From: CAVVFX01 sp963747535 | GTDB taxonomy: Bacteria > Acidobacteriota > Terriglobia > Bryobacterales > Bryobacteraceae | Assembly (NCBI GenBank): GCA_963747535.1 | Contig: CAVVFX010000006.1 | Location: 620,001 to 684,000, forward strand | DNA: 64,000 nt | Direction: 5' to 3' | Part shown: positions 49,876 through 58,902 of the stretch, piece by piece | Numbering within the stretch: position 1 is the stretch's first letter | How the letters are laid out: the number at the start of each line of letters is the position of its first letter | Made by a program: the position numbers and the translations under genes | Notes under the pieces: model-generated | The model's input: only the letters and a program-made list of their open reading frames with translations | Told to the model about the DNA's origin: nothing | Database searches by the model: none

Positions 49876-50927
49876 TAACCTACTTCCTCATTGGCGCGTC
49901 GTAAGAGCGACCTCATGTACGCGATGCAGTAAGCCGTCCCCGCTCGCTGGATCCCGTTATCTCCAGCCAGCTTCGGGACGTGATCCGGTTCCGCCGAACC
50001 CGAGAACTTCACCTTCCGCAGCGCCTTCATCACCTGATACATATCCATGTAACCATCGTCCGGGAAGGTCTCGACAAAATGCGGCATGGGTGAGCTCACA
50101 TTGCGGAAATGGACTTCGAGAATCTTGCCGCGGCCACCGAAGTCCTGAATCATCTGGAAGACATTCTTGCCCATCTGCTCGCCGCCTTCAGACCAGGTTC
50201 CGACGCAGAAGGTCAGACCCCAATTCGGACTGCCGTTCGCGATTTGCTCGGCGCGATGGTAGCCGTCATAGTGGGTGAACAGCTTGGCGACGCCGTTCAT
50301 CTTCGCTACCGGCGGGTCGTCGGGATGCAAGGCCAGTTTTACGCCGGCTTCTTGCGCGACCGGCAGCACGGCTTTCATGAAATAGGTGTAGTTGGCCCAG
50401 ATCTCATCCGCCGAATACTCGCGGTCGAAGGCGCGTTTCTCGACTTTGTTACGAAAGTCGGTGAGGTCGAATTCACGCGCCGTGTAGCCGCGGCGCTGGA
50501 CCATATTGGTGGTGTACGTGTTCGCCGGATGGAAATCATAAGAAGCAATCGGAATTCCCAGTTTCCCGAGATTCCGGAGGAACGCGCAGTAAGTGGCGAT
50601 ATCCTCATCGCGCCCCGGTTGCCCTAACTGCAAGCGCGTGGTGCGGTACGAGTAATGCACGCCCGAGTAGACCTGCATGCCGAACTTCGCGAAGCGTTGC
50701 TGCGTGGCGCGGAGTTGATCGAGCGAGAGGGGCTTTTCCCCGAACTCCAGCCGCGCCCAGCGAAGCCCGATCTGCTGGAAGAAAAGAAGATCGTCGTCGC
50801 TAACTGCGAGGGCATTGATGCGATGCGCGATCTTGATGTTCCCCGCGTCGTCCTTCTGGGCGAGCAAAGAGCTTGCGGCCGAACCGAGGATCAGTTGCAA
50901 CAGATGTCGTCGGGAGTAGGCGGACAT
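49875..50927 (-). CDS. Mannonate dehydratase-like TIM-barrel protein, Tat-exported (copy 2)
   Basis: 350 residues. The N-terminus SRRHLLQLILGSAASSLLAQ is a twin-arginine signal. The barrel resembles UxuA/xylose isomerase-like enzymes: VKLALHPDDPPVAKMNGVAKLF, LTFCVGTWSEGG, ILEVHFRNVSSPMPHF, GSAEPDHVPK, with His/Asp/Glu metal ligands as in mannonate dehydratase (Mn). Export of such an enzyme is unusual, so the substrate may be an extracytoplasmic uronate or the family may have a new role. It starts 4 bp after copy 1. Confidence 0.75.
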   Translation of the reverse strand: MSAYSRRHLLQLILGSAASSLLAQKDDAGNIKIAHRINALAVSDDDLLFFQQIGLRWARLEFGEKPLSLDQLRATQQRFAKFGMQVYSGVHYSYRTTRLQLGQPGRDEDIATYCAFLRNLGKLGIPIASYDFHPANTYTTNMVQRRGYTAREFDLTDFRNKVEKRAFDREYSADEIWANYTYFMKAVLPVAQEAGVKLALHPDDPPVAKMNGVAKLFTHYDGYHRAEQIANGSPNWGLTFCVGTWSEGGEQMGKNVFQMIQDFGGRGKILEVHFRNVSSPMPHFVETFPDDGYMDMYQVMKALRKVKFSGSAEPDHVPKLAGDNGIQRAGTAYCIAYMRSLLRRANEEVG

Positions 50928-50931
50928 AACC

Positions 50932-52023
50932 TCAGCCTCGAGCTTCCGCGTTGGCGCGATTCATGAGCGCCTTCATGTAGGCGAACCCATAGGATGTCTG
51001 CGCATAGTTTCCGCCCACCATGATCGGACTGTGATCCAGAATCACGATGCCGTCGTAGTTGACGTCGCGCAGCGCCTTCATGATTTTGTACATGTCGTAG
51101 TAGCCGTTATCCATGAAAGTCTCGATGAAGTGCGGCAGAGGCGCGCTCACATTGCGGAAATGGATCTTCCAGATCTTGTTTGCGCCGAAGTAGCGGATCA
51201 TCTCTTCAGGATCCTTCCCGGTCAGTTGCTTCCCTCCTTCGAGCCACGTTCCGCAACACAAACAGAAACCGACGTTCGGACTCGCGGCAATCTCCATGGC
51301 GCGCTTGTAGCCTTCGAAGTTGCCGAAGACGCAGCGGGGCACGCCGGCCAACACCGGGGCCGGCGGATCGTCGGGATGAATCCCGATGCGCACGCCGGCC
51401 TCTTCGGCCACCGGGGCTACCTGCTTGATGAAGTACGTGTAGTTGGCCCAGATCTCGTCTTTCGTGAACGCGCGACCGTGCGAAAAGGGTTCGTAGAATT
51501 TCTGGTTTTCCCATAGGCCGTATTTGTCTTTGCTCGCCATATCGAACTCGCGCGCCGAGGCGCCCCGGACAAGCGCGCGCCCGCTGTGCCAGATTCCGTT
51601 GCCCATGTGGGCATAGGTGGTGTAGTAGATACCGGCCTGGCCGAGATTGCGAAGGTACTGCTTGTACTCTTCGATCTTCTTATCTCGCCCGGGGAGATTG
51701 AGCGTGACTTCCGGCATGTTGTGCACACTGGTATTTCCGATGTTCCACACCCTAATCCCCGCATCGGCGTAGCGCTTCTTGATCTGCATGAAGCCTTCGG
51801 CCGTGCGCAGATCCGGGGTAGAACCCACGCTGACATATTGTGCGCCGATTTCTTTCAGGAACAGCAGTTCGTCATCCGACGGCTTGGCGCTCGACTGTGC
51901 GCAAAGCTTGATGCCCGGATCGATCTTGTGGACGGTGGCGCGGGCAGGCCTCGATGCGAGGAACGCAGCGGCTCCCAGCGTGGCAATCTTGTGGAATTCG
52001 CGGCGATCAGGTTGAATGCTCAT
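50932..52023 (-). CDS. Mannonate dehydratase-like TIM-barrel protein, Tat-exported (copy 1)
   Basis: 363 residues with a Tat signal (PDRREFHKIATLGAAAFLAS). Same motifs as the downstream paralogue: VRIGIHPDDPPAPVLAGVPRCVF, FCLCCGTWLEGG, WKIHFRNVSAPLPHFIETFMDNGYYDMY, VILDHSP. It is the first gene of a four-gene operon that continues with the second copy, the spermidine-synthase-like protein and the SASA esterase. The left end of the 1.72-kb inverted-repeat element lies about 70 bp upstream of the start, so it may affect the promoter. Confidence 0.75.
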   Translation of the reverse strand: MSIQPDRREFHKIATLGAAAFLASRPARATVHKIDPGIKLCAQSSAKPSDDELLFLKEIGAQYVSVGSTPDLRTAEGFMQIKKRYADAGIRVWNIGNTSVHNMPEVTLNLPGRDKKIEEYKQYLRNLGQAGIYYTTYAHMGNGIWHSGRALVRGASAREFDMASKDKYGLWENQKFYEPFSHGRAFTKDEIWANYTYFIKQVAPVAEEAGVRIGIHPDDPPAPVLAGVPRCVFGNFEGYKRAMEIAASPNVGFCLCCGTWLEGGKQLTGKDPEEMIRYFGANKIWKIHFRNVSAPLPHFIETFMDNGYYDMYKIMKALRDVNYDGIVILDHSPIMVGGNYAQTSYGFAYMKALMNRANAEARG

Positions 52024-52095
52024 GGCGACTGACAGTTTATCGTAAACCGTAGTCCGCTATCCGCTGCTGCCTGTAACTACCGGCTAGGTGACTCG

Positions 52096-52116
52096 TGCTT
52101 ATCCGGTTGTTTCAGC
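52096..52116 (+). repeat. Left terminal inverted repeat
   Basis: 21 bp, beginning TGCTTATCCGG; exact complement of the right repeat. Confidence 0.9.
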
Positions 52117-52272
52117 GGGCGTCGAGATGGTGGTGTTGAGTTCACGATCACCTGGAGGCACGTAACGGTGCGCCAGGCGGACGAGGGCGTCCGCCGCGGG
52201 TCAGGAGCGGACCAGGGGTCCGCCCCACTTTTATGTCGCGCACCGATCGGGCACACGAGTGGCGTTGGACGG

Positions 52273-52938
52273 CTATTTGGGCAGCTTTCCAGCGGCTCTC
52301 AGTTCCTCGATCAGCCTTTTCGCCGTTTCTCCGTCGGGGCCAAACGTCAAGGCGTTCAGTTGCTCGTCAAGCGACTCGAAATCGGACCATTTGGGAAGTT
52401 CCGGGATCGAGAGTTCGGGTATGGCGGTGGTTTCCGGGGGTAGTTCAGGCGTGTTTGGGGTGGGGTCGGGAGTTTCGGCAGCAGGCTGACCGGCGTTTTG
52501 CGATTCGAACCCAATTTGCGACTTTCGTCTTTCTTTCTGGGCGTTTAGAAGCTCGGTTCGGGCCTTGTAGAAACCCCGATCGGAGGACTGGTGGTAACGG
52601 ATGAGCAGGCCCAGGTCCGGGTGCACGTAGCCGGAGGCGGCAGGAGCATTCAGGGCGACCGACTGAAGGCGCCAGGCCCGCAAGCTCAACCACTGATTCT
52701 GAGCCATTTTCTCGAGGAGGATCTGCTCGGAAGCAGTGGCGGGCTGAAATTCCTGGTGAAGATCGGCAAGGAGCAGATTGAATTGCTCGCGTTCTTCGCC
52801 GGCGATGAAAAGTACAGAACTGGTGAAGCCGTGGGAAAGACGATTGCGGCAGGATCGGGCTTTTCCTTCCGGGGATGTGGGCCCTGTGGATTTCTCCGCA
52901 TTGCGGAGGTTGGCTTGAATTTGGGCTGTTGTGGCCAT
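52273..52938 (-). CDS. KSTGP-motif protein (multi-copy acidobacterial family), element cargo
   Basis: 221 residues starting MATTAQIQANLRNAEKSTGP, then TSPEGKARSCRNRLSHGFTS: a short N-terminal motif shared by a large uncharacterised family in Acidobacteria, Planctomycetes and relatives. The middle is helical (GEEREQFNLLLADLHQEFQPATASEQILLEKMAQNQWLSLRAWRLQ). A proline/threonine-rich linker follows (PDPTPNTPELPPETTAIPEL) and a short helix ends it. There is no signal peptide and no known enzymatic motif. The basic N-terminal motif might bind DNA or RNA. It is the only clear gene in the 1.72-kb element. Confidence 0.75.
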   Translation of the reverse strand: MATTAQIQANLRNAEKSTGPTSPEGKARSCRNRLSHGFTSSVLFIAGEEREQFNLLLADLHQEFQPATASEQILLEKMAQNQWLSLRAWRLQSVALNAPAASGYVHPDLGLLIRYHQSSDRGFYKARTELLNAQKERRKSQIGFESQNAGQPAAETPDPTPNTPELPPETTAIPELSIPELPKWSDFESLDEQLNALTFGPDGETAKRLIEELRAAGKLPK

Positions 52939-53790
52939 GGACGTGATTCTCCTCTGGCGAATCCATAGCTGTTATGGATTCGCAATTTGATTCCCAGGAT
53001 GTCGGCCGGGGGGATCGTGAGGCAGACGCGCCATTCACGATCTAGACCAGTCATAGCATAGAGGCCGACGAAAACGTTCTCGGGGAGCGGGAAACTATTG
53101 AGGGGAGAGGAAATATAGGTTGAACTGGGAAGGTCCCTTAAAAGCATGGGCGTTAAATAAAGTCGATCTGTTTGCACTGATCTGCGCCCGGGGGCACTGC
53201 GCAGCTTCCAGAAGGGCTGTCTCGAGTTGTTTCGAGGCGCGTGTACTCCAACGCAGAGAGCCAAACCGTCGAGGTGGATCTGGTTTGTGCTCTTTCTCCG
53301 GAACCGAGCTTTCTCCGAGTGGGCGACAATTCGCTTTGAGGTGCAGGCGGCGTTTCCCAGCGCTAAACTTCGGGTCACTTCCCCTACTCACGGATTGGCG
53401 CGCTCCGAGATCTCCTCCTAGCGTTCCTCTTGCGCACTCTACACGAAATCAGGTCCCGGGGACAAAAATCGGCGGAACGGATTTTGCACGCAGTGCGCGG
53501 CGGTTTGCAATCGGACGGGGCCGGCCGCTTAGTCGTGCGATGGTCGGGCCAAATGGCGTCGAGGATCTTGTAACGGATCAGGTCGTATCACGCGGCACTC
53601 GGAATGAGCATCTACCGGGGCGGAAAAGACCCACTGCCTAGAAGTGCACCCAAGGGACTCGAATTCGCGCGGCGACCAGTGATTTGCGGTGTGTGGCACG
53701 CGGGCTCGGGGCGTTATTTTAACGCCTATGCGCGGGTCAGGGGACCCTCCCCACGTTTCCGGGGCACATCTCGAACTCCTGCCGTGGTTT
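52939..53790. other. Non-coding part of the putative element
   Basis: About 850 bp without a convincing gene. A plus-strand frame at 53120-53641 is Arg/Pro/Ser-rich with no motif and looks random. A palindrome GTCCC-G-GGGAC lies near 53455, a hairpin at 53710-53726, and REP-like GCGGGTCAGG words at both ends (52196 and 53733). It could hold an RNA or regulatory ends of the element. Confidence 0.4.
53710..53726. repeat. Perfect hairpin GGCGTTA-TTT-TAACGCC
   Basis: A 7-bp stem with a TTT loop inside the putative element, about 65 bp from its right terminal repeat. Confidence 0.6.
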
Positions 53791-53811
53791 GCTGAAACAA
53801 CCGGATAAGCA
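53791..53811 (-). repeat. Right terminal inverted repeat
   Basis: 21 bp, the exact complement of 52096-52116, followed by one base and then TAGGTGACT. Confidence 0.9.
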
Positions 53812-53992
53812 GTAGGTGACTACGATTCTGGAGGAGGCCGGAAGGAGCTTGCTTACAGTTACGGATAAACTCTAAATTCAGCTCGATTCGAAGGGAAATT
53901 GGTTCGTCAAGAGAGCACCCGGGTTGATGTCGCGCAATACCTGCATGAAAATTGGTACTCTTAATGAGACGGCTAATTTGGGGTTGCAGCTG

Positions 53993-54205
53993 ATGCGCCT
54001 GATCATCGATTTACCTGACGACGGAGTGACCGCTCTTCGCGAGAGGGCGCAGCAGCAGGGCGTTTCCGCCGAAACGTATGCTCGCAAAGTCCTGGAACAG
54101 GATCTGAAAAAGCACGCTAAGGTCCGCGTGAATCCGAAATTTCGCCACATCTCCGAGGTGATGGCCGAGATCATGGCCGGTGTTCCGCCCGGCCCTACGG
54201 AGTGA
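53993..54205 (+). CDS. Orphan antitoxin-like ribbon-helix-helix protein
   Basis: 70 residues starting MRLIIDLPDDGVTALRERAQ, then QQGVSAETYARKVLEQDLKK. This is the beta strand plus two helices of small FitA/RHH-type antitoxins. The tail (VRVNPKFRHISEVMAEIMAGVPP) resembles a toxin-binding segment. Normally a PIN-domain toxin gene follows, but here the convergent histidine kinase gene begins at once. It may be a remnant or a solitary regulator. A TTG at 53924 would extend it without support. Confidence 0.55.
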   Translation: MRLIIDLPDDGVTALRERAQQQGVSAETYARKVLEQDLKKHAKVRVNPKFRHISEVMAEIMAGVPPGPTE

Positions 54206-55568
54206 GGGTTCTAAATTTCACCGAGAACACGGTCTCGCGGCCAGGACTAGTGTCTACCTCGATATCCACCCCGTGCGCTTGCGCAATCGACTGGGCGATG
54301 GCCAGGCCGAGGCCTGAGCCGTTCTGGCGGGATCTGGCGGGATCCCCCCGATAGAAGCGTTCGAATATGTGCGGCAGGTCCTCACGTTTGATCCCTTCGC
54401 CGGAGTTCCGCACGGCGATGACGACTTTCCCGTGGTTTGCCGAGGTCTCGATCGCAACCGTTCCTTCCGGCGGCGTGTGCTGGAGCGCATTATCGAGCAG
54501 AACTGTCAGCAGACGGTGCAACGCCCGGCGATCTCCTGTTACACTCTCGGTCCCTGCGTCGAGTTGCACTTGCATTACAATACCGCGCACTTCCGCCATT
54601 GGCGCAGTTTCCCCGGCGACATCGCGTGCCAGTTCGTCGACCTCGACACGCTCGCTGCGCAACATCAGCGTGCCGCTGTCCGCGCGGGCGAGCAGCAGCA
54701 AATCCTCGGCCAGTTGAGTCATCCATTCGGCTTCCCGCTGAATGCTCTCGAGCGACTGCCGATACTCCGCCGGACTCCGTTCACGGCGTAGCGCTAGTTC
54801 GGCAGTGGTCCGAACGACGGATATAGGAGTCCGCAATTCGTGCGACGCATCGGCGGTGAACTGCCGCATGCGCTGCACCGCGCCATCCAGCCTGCCGAGC
54901 ATCTCATTCCAGGTGTTGCCAAGCCGTTCCAGTTCGTCGCCGGTCTGGGGGACGGCAAGACGCTGTCCGAGGTTGTCGAGACTGATGCGCCGGGCGGCGC
55001 TGGTCAGTTCGTCGACCGGGGTGAGGGCGCGACGGCTCATCCAGTATCCGCCGAAAGACGCGATCAGCGCCAGCAAAGGAGCGGCGCCAATCAGCAGGAA
55101 GCGGAATTGGGCCAGGAAAATATCGGCTTCGGTGGTGGAGGTCGCGACCGCCAGGTCGTAAAGCTCGCCCTTGACCGTAAGATGCGTGCGGAGCGCCCGA
55201 TAACGTAACCCGCGATCGTAAAGGTCGCCAATCCGATTCTCCGGCGCCGTCCAGAGAACCGATTGGTCCATTCCCGCCGGCCGCAGCAGATCACGATGCC
55301 CGCGGCCACGAACTGCGCTGAGTTCTCCCTCCGGAACTTCGATGCCAAATTCCCGGAGTTCCTCGCGAAGTACGTTGACCGACTCGTCCGACTCTTCTAC
55401 AATCGCCGACCTGAGACCTTGGATTCGCCTGGTAATGCGGTCGTCGGCGTTGATGGCCAGGTAACGGTATACGGCGAACCACATCCATCCGGCGAACGCC
55501 AGCAAACCGGCCAGCACTACGGCGGCGTACCAGAAGGTCAGGCGCGTGCGCACGGAGTGGAACGTCAC
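54195..55568 (-). CDS. Sensor histidine kinase
   Basis: 457 residues: TM1 (FWYAAVVLAGLLAFAGWMWFAVYRYL), a periplasmic loop of about 120 residues without His clusters, TM2 (FLLIGAAPLLALIASFGGYWM), HAMP, and a kinase core. The core has phospho-His in TADASHELRTPI, N box LLDNALQHT, then NSGEGI and GSGLGLAIAQ. It overlaps the regulator gene by 4 bp. Given the neighbouring TonB-dependent receptor it may control outer-membrane uptake; the signal is unknown. Confidence 0.9.
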   Translation of the reverse strand: MTFHSVRTRLTFWYAAVVLAGLLAFAGWMWFAVYRYLAINADDRITRRIQGLRSAIVEESDESVNVLREELREFGIEVPEGELSAVRGRGHRDLLRPAGMDQSVLWTAPENRIGDLYDRGLRYRALRTHLTVKGELYDLAVATSTTEADIFLAQFRFLLIGAAPLLALIASFGGYWMSRRALTPVDELTSAARRISLDNLGQRLAVPQTGDELERLGNTWNEMLGRLDGAVQRMRQFTADASHELRTPISVVRTTAELALRRERSPAEYRQSLESIQREAEWMTQLAEDLLLLARADSGTLMLRSERVEVDELARDVAGETAPMAEVRGIVMQVQLDAGTESVTGDRRALHRLLTVLLDNALQHTPPEGTVAIETSANHGKVVIAVRNSGEGIKREDLPHIFERFYRGDPARSRQNGSGLGLAIAQSIAQAHGVDIEVDTSPGRETVFSVKFRTLTP

Positions 55569-56242
55569 GCCTCCCCCTTTCGGAGACAGTATCCGACTCC
55601 CCGCACCGTGTGGAGCAGCTTGGCCTCACCCGGGGCCTCCAGTTTGGTTCGGAGAAGCCGGACGAAGGCGTCGAGGGTGTTGCTCTCAATCCCGGTCGAG
55701 TAGCCCCAGACTTTCTCGATAAGGGAATCGCGCGTCACCACACGACCCGCGTTGCGAAGCAGGAGCAGGAGAAGCGAATACTCCGTGCGCGTCAAATGGA
55801 TGTGGCGTGATCCACGAGTGACCTCGCGGCTGGTTTCGTCGAGCGTCAGGTCTTGTGCCTGCAGAATGACCGGCTGGGCAATCGGTCCGCGCCGGCCAAC
55901 CGCGCGAAGACGGGCCAGCAGGACCTTGAAAGAGAACGGCTTGGTCAGGTAGTCATCGGCGCCGAGATTGAGGCCGGTGATCACGTCCTGGTCGGCGTCG
56001 CGGGCTGTCAAAATGAGGATGGGGGTGCGGTTGCGGAGTTCGCGTAAGCGTCGCGCGACGGTGAAGCCGTCCATTCCGGGTAGCATCACGTCCAGGACGA
56101 TGACGTCGAAGGAGGACGCCTGAGCCATACCGAACGCCTCCGAGCCGTTCCGCGAGACGGTCACGCCAAAGCCCTCTTCGGCGAGTCCCTGGCGCAGCAG
56201 TTCGGCCATCCGGCTATCGTCTTCGACTACCAGAACGTCCAT
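55565..56242 (-). CDS. OmpR-family response regulator
   Basis: 225 residues from ATG 56242 (MDVLVVEDDSRMAELLRQGL); a GTG at 56263 would add seven residues. Phospho-Asp in VIVLDVMLPGMDG, Thr in LILTARD, Lys in DDYLTKPFSF, then a winged helix (LTRTEYSLLLLLLRNAGRVVTRDSL, ending TVRGVGYCLRK). Its 5' end and promoter region are partly duplicated just upstream (56293-56388). It is in an operon with the kinase. Confidence 0.9.
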   Translation of the reverse strand: MDVLVVEDDSRMAELLRQGLAEEGFGVTVSRNGSEAFGMAQASSFDVIVLDVMLPGMDGFTVARRLRELRNRTPILILTARDADQDVITGLNLGADDYLTKPFSFKVLLARLRAVGRRGPIAQPVILQAQDLTLDETSREVTRGSRHIHLTRTEYSLLLLLLRNAGRVVTRDSLIEKVWGYSTGIESNTLDAFVRLLRTKLEAPGEAKLLHTVRGVGYCLRKGEA

Positions 56243-56388
56243 AGAAAAGGGCTTACATCTCACACTTTATCCCACAGCCATAAAAACAGTCTGCACTTAG
56301 CCATAGGACTATCGTCTTCTAGTACCAGTTCGCCCATAGAATGGCTGACATCCCACAATCTAACCCACGGACATGAAATACAATCTGT
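56197..56388. repeat. Diverged tandem duplication of the regulator 5' end
   Basis: The block 56197-56292 (regulator codons 1-15 plus leader) and the block 56293-56388 align almost without gaps. On the minus strand the second copy still reads MGELVLEDDSPMA where the gene reads MDVLVVEDDSRMA. Similarity is moderate, so it is old. The second block may contribute promoter sites. Confidence 0.65.
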
Positions 56389-56409
56389 AAGATCATCTAA
56401 GGACCAGTT

Positions 56410-58881
56410 TTGATCCAGCGCCCGCTCCAACTCGCTATCCTTGCACTTTTGGCTGCCGGCGCAAACGCGCAGGTTAGCCTCAAAGGCCGCGTGGTGGACG
56501 AGGATGGCGCGCCGCTGGCTCGTGCCAGAATCTCTGCCCGGTTGGCAGTCCCGACGCTGCGGACTTTGGAAACGGCCATTGAGACGGGCCCCACGGGAAC
56601 TTTCGTGCTCGACCTTCCCGAACCGGGCAGGTACCTCGTCAGTGTGCAGCGAACCGGTTTCTTCCAATTGCTGGACCGTCCAATTGAGGTGGGACCAGAA
56701 ACACAGGCAGTGACCCTGGTCCTCAATCCCAATCGGGAGATTTTCCAGAGTGTGAACGTAGGTGAATCGTCCTCTCCAGTCGATCCCGACCAGACCGAGC
56801 GGGAACAGCGTCTGAGCGGTACGGAGGTCAACAATATTCCCTATCCCGCCAGCCAGAGTTTCAAGAATTCCCTCAAGCTGATTCCCGGCGTGGTCGAGGA
56901 TCCGGCTGGGAGCGTACACTTTCACGGCGGCGCGGAATACCAGACGCAATACACCTTGGATGGCTTCGACATCACCGACCCCATTACCGGCCGCTTCAAC
57001 ACGACTCTTGCCGTCGAGGGCATCCGTTCCGTCAACGTGCTCAGTTCGGGCGAGTCCGCGCAATATGGCCGCGGCTCAGCCGGCGTGATGGCCGTGCGCA
57101 TCGAAAACGGCACGGACCAGTTTCATTTCACCGCGACGAATTTCATTCCGGGATTCGATACTCGTAACGGCTTCAGGCCGGGTGACTGGTCCCCTCGCGC
57201 CGGGTTCTCAGGACCGCTGTACAAGGGTCGAGCCTGGTTCTCCGACAGCATTACCGGCGGCTACAACTCCGGTATCGTTACCGGTTTGCCGCGTGGCCAA
57301 AATACCAATTCATCGTGGTCCGCGGGGAATCTGTTTCACAGCCAGGTGAATCTCACCCAGTCCAATATTGTCTTCGGCGACTTTCTCACTAACTTCGCCA
57401 GTCAGGCGCACTCCGGACTCGGACCTCTGGACCCTATCACCACGACCAGTTCCCGGCACTCCAACGAGTTTTTGGGAGCGGTGAAGGATTCACAAGCCTG
57501 GCGATCGGGCGCTTACGTCGAGGTCGGGATGGCTTTCCACCGCGTCTATCATCAATCGACGCCGCAGGGTTCAAGTCCCTACATCATTTCGCCCGAAGGT
57601 CGCAGCGGCGATTACTTCGTGAACTCACAGGAGCATGGGGGAGACAAGCAGGTCTTTGCCAATTTCTTCCCTCCGGTGCTCCACTGGGCCGGGCGGCATC
57701 AATTGCAAACCGGCGTCGATTTTCAGCGCCTCGACTATACCGGCACGTTCCGGCGCACCAGCTACGAAATCATCGGACTGGACGGGCTGCCCGAGTTCGA
57801 AACCAGCTTCGGGGCGCCCAGTAATTTTCATTTGGCGAATTCGGAGGCTGCGACTTACATTCAGGATCACTGGACGCCGATTAAGCCGCTCGCCATTGAT
57901 GCGGGGCTCCGCCAGGATTGGGATCAATTGACCGGCCGTACCGTGGTAGCTCCTCGGATTGCGATGGCATGGTCGCCATTCAAGGACGCCCGCACCAAGT
58001 TGCTGGGCGGCTATGCGGTAATCTACGACCCTTCCAATCTGGCGACGTTTGCACTACCGTCGGATCAGCAGCCCATAACGACGCCCTTCTCTCCGGCCGG
58101 AGTGCCCGGAACTCCGTACATGACCACGTTTCTTCCCGGTCACGATCTCCAACTGCCGCGATCTGTCCAACTCAGCGCAGGCGTCGAACACGATTTCGGA
58201 CACGGACTTTACGCGACTGCCGACTGGCTCCGCAAGCGCGGCAGCGACGGCTTTGTCTACGCTCCGGTAAATGGTACGCAGCCGATTAGCGAGCAGCAGT
58301 ATTACCCTGGCGCCGAGGGCGGCGGCGAGTACATGCTCTCGAACCTGCGGCGAGATCGCTATGACGAGTATGCTGTCACTCTCCGCCAGTTGTTGCCCAA
58401 CCAGTATGAGTGGATGGTCAGTTATGTCCACTCGAGCGCGGTCTCCAACGCGGTGCTCGATATCAACATCGACCAGACTCTGCAGGTCTCCAATAACTTC
58501 GGTCCCGTGCCGTGGGATACGCCCAACCGCATCCTGAGCGAGGGATATCTGCCGGTGCATTTCAAAGATTGGGCCATCGCCTACCTCGCGGATTGGCGCA
58601 CGGGGTTTCCGTTCTCGGTCGTGAACCCCGCGAATCAGGTTATTGGAGCGGTCGATTCGCAGCGCTACGGGTCCAATTTCGATCTCAACCTTCACGTCGA
58701 ACGGCGGTTTGTTATATTCCGCTATCGTCTGGCTATCCGGGTGGGTGTTAACAATCTGACCGATCACCGCAACGCTACGGCAGTCAACAATGTTCTGGGG
58801 GCGCCCAATTTTCTGCGCTTCTACGGAGATGAAGGACGCCATGCGGTGGTTCGGATCCGGATGTTCGGACGGGTGAAGTAA
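56410..58881 (+). CDS. TonB-dependent receptor-like protein with carboxypeptidase-regulatory domain
   Basis: 823 residues. Signal peptide (LQLAILALLAAGANA), then a carboxypeptidase-regulatory/CNA-B-like domain (QVSLKGRVVDEDGAPLARARISARL), a plug-like domain (IPYPASQSFKNSLKLIPGVVEDPAGSVHFHGGAEYQTQYTLDGFDITDP) and a beta-barrel ending in NNLTDHRNATAVNNVLGAPNF. This Oar-like architecture is typical of Acidobacteria. It imports or exports large ligands across the outer membrane; the substrate is unknown. The start is TTG 56410. It is divergent from the two-component system. Confidence 0.85.
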   Translation: MIQRPLQLAILALLAAGANAQVSLKGRVVDEDGAPLARARISARLAVPTLRTLETAIETGPTGTFVLDLPEPGRYLVSVQRTGFFQLLDRPIEVGPETQAVTLVLNPNREIFQSVNVGESSSPVDPDQTEREQRLSGTEVNNIPYPASQSFKNSLKLIPGVVEDPAGSVHFHGGAEYQTQYTLDGFDITDPITGRFNTTLAVEGIRSVNVLSSGESAQYGRGSAGVMAVRIENGTDQFHFTATNFIPGFDTRNGFRPGDWSPRAGFSGPLYKGRAWFSDSITGGYNSGIVTGLPRGQNTNSSWSAGNLFHSQVNLTQSNIVFGDFLTNFASQAHSGLGPLDPITTTSSRHSNEFLGAVKDSQAWRSGAYVEVGMAFHRVYHQSTPQGSSPYIISPEGRSGDYFVNSQEHGGDKQVFANFFPPVLHWAGRHQLQTGVDFQRLDYTGTFRRTSYEIIGLDGLPEFETSFGAPSNFHLANSEAATYIQDHWTPIKPLAIDAGLRQDWDQLTGRTVVAPRIAMAWSPFKDARTKLLGGYAVIYDPSNLATFALPSDQQPITTPFSPAGVPGTPYMTTFLPGHDLQLPRSVQLSAGVEHDFGHGLYATADWLRKRGSDGFVYAPVNGTQPISEQQYYPGAEGGGEYMLSNLRRDRYDEYAVTLRQLLPNQYEWMVSYVHSSAVSNAVLDINIDQTLQVSNNFGPVPWDTPNRILSEGYLPVHFKDWAIAYLADWRTGFPFSVVNPANQVIGAVDSQRYGSNFDLNLHVERRFVIFRYRLAIRVGVNNLTDHRNATAVNNVLGAPNFLRFYGDEGRHAVVRIRMFGRVK

Positions 58882-58902
58882 CTTGCCGGAAGGTACCAGT
58901 TC

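Larger units (their letters stand above)
52094..53812. mobile_element. Putative non-autonomous mobile element with TIRs and 9-bp target duplication
   Basis: Perfect 21-bp inverted repeats at 52096-52116 (TGCTTATCCGGTTGTTTCAG plus C) and 53791-53811. They are flanked outside by exact 9-bp direct repeats TAGGTGACT at 52085-52093 and 53813-53821. Two bases on the left and one on the right separate repeat and duplication. Inside lie the KSTGP-family gene (52273-52938, minus strand) and about 850 bp without convincing genes. No transposase is seen. 9-bp duplications are typical of several IS groups (IS1, IS4 and IS5 members), so mobilisation in trans is the natural reading. Confidence 0.7.

Noticed and set aside
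53120..53641. 173-codon frame inside the putative mobile element
   Set aside because: Arg/Pro/Ser-rich, no motif, no ribosome site; considered as a transposase remnant but nothing supports it.
53640..53700. tRNA-like T-arm (GGGACTCGAATT) on the minus strand
   Set aside because: The arms around the loop do not pair and no anticodon or acceptor stem can be built.
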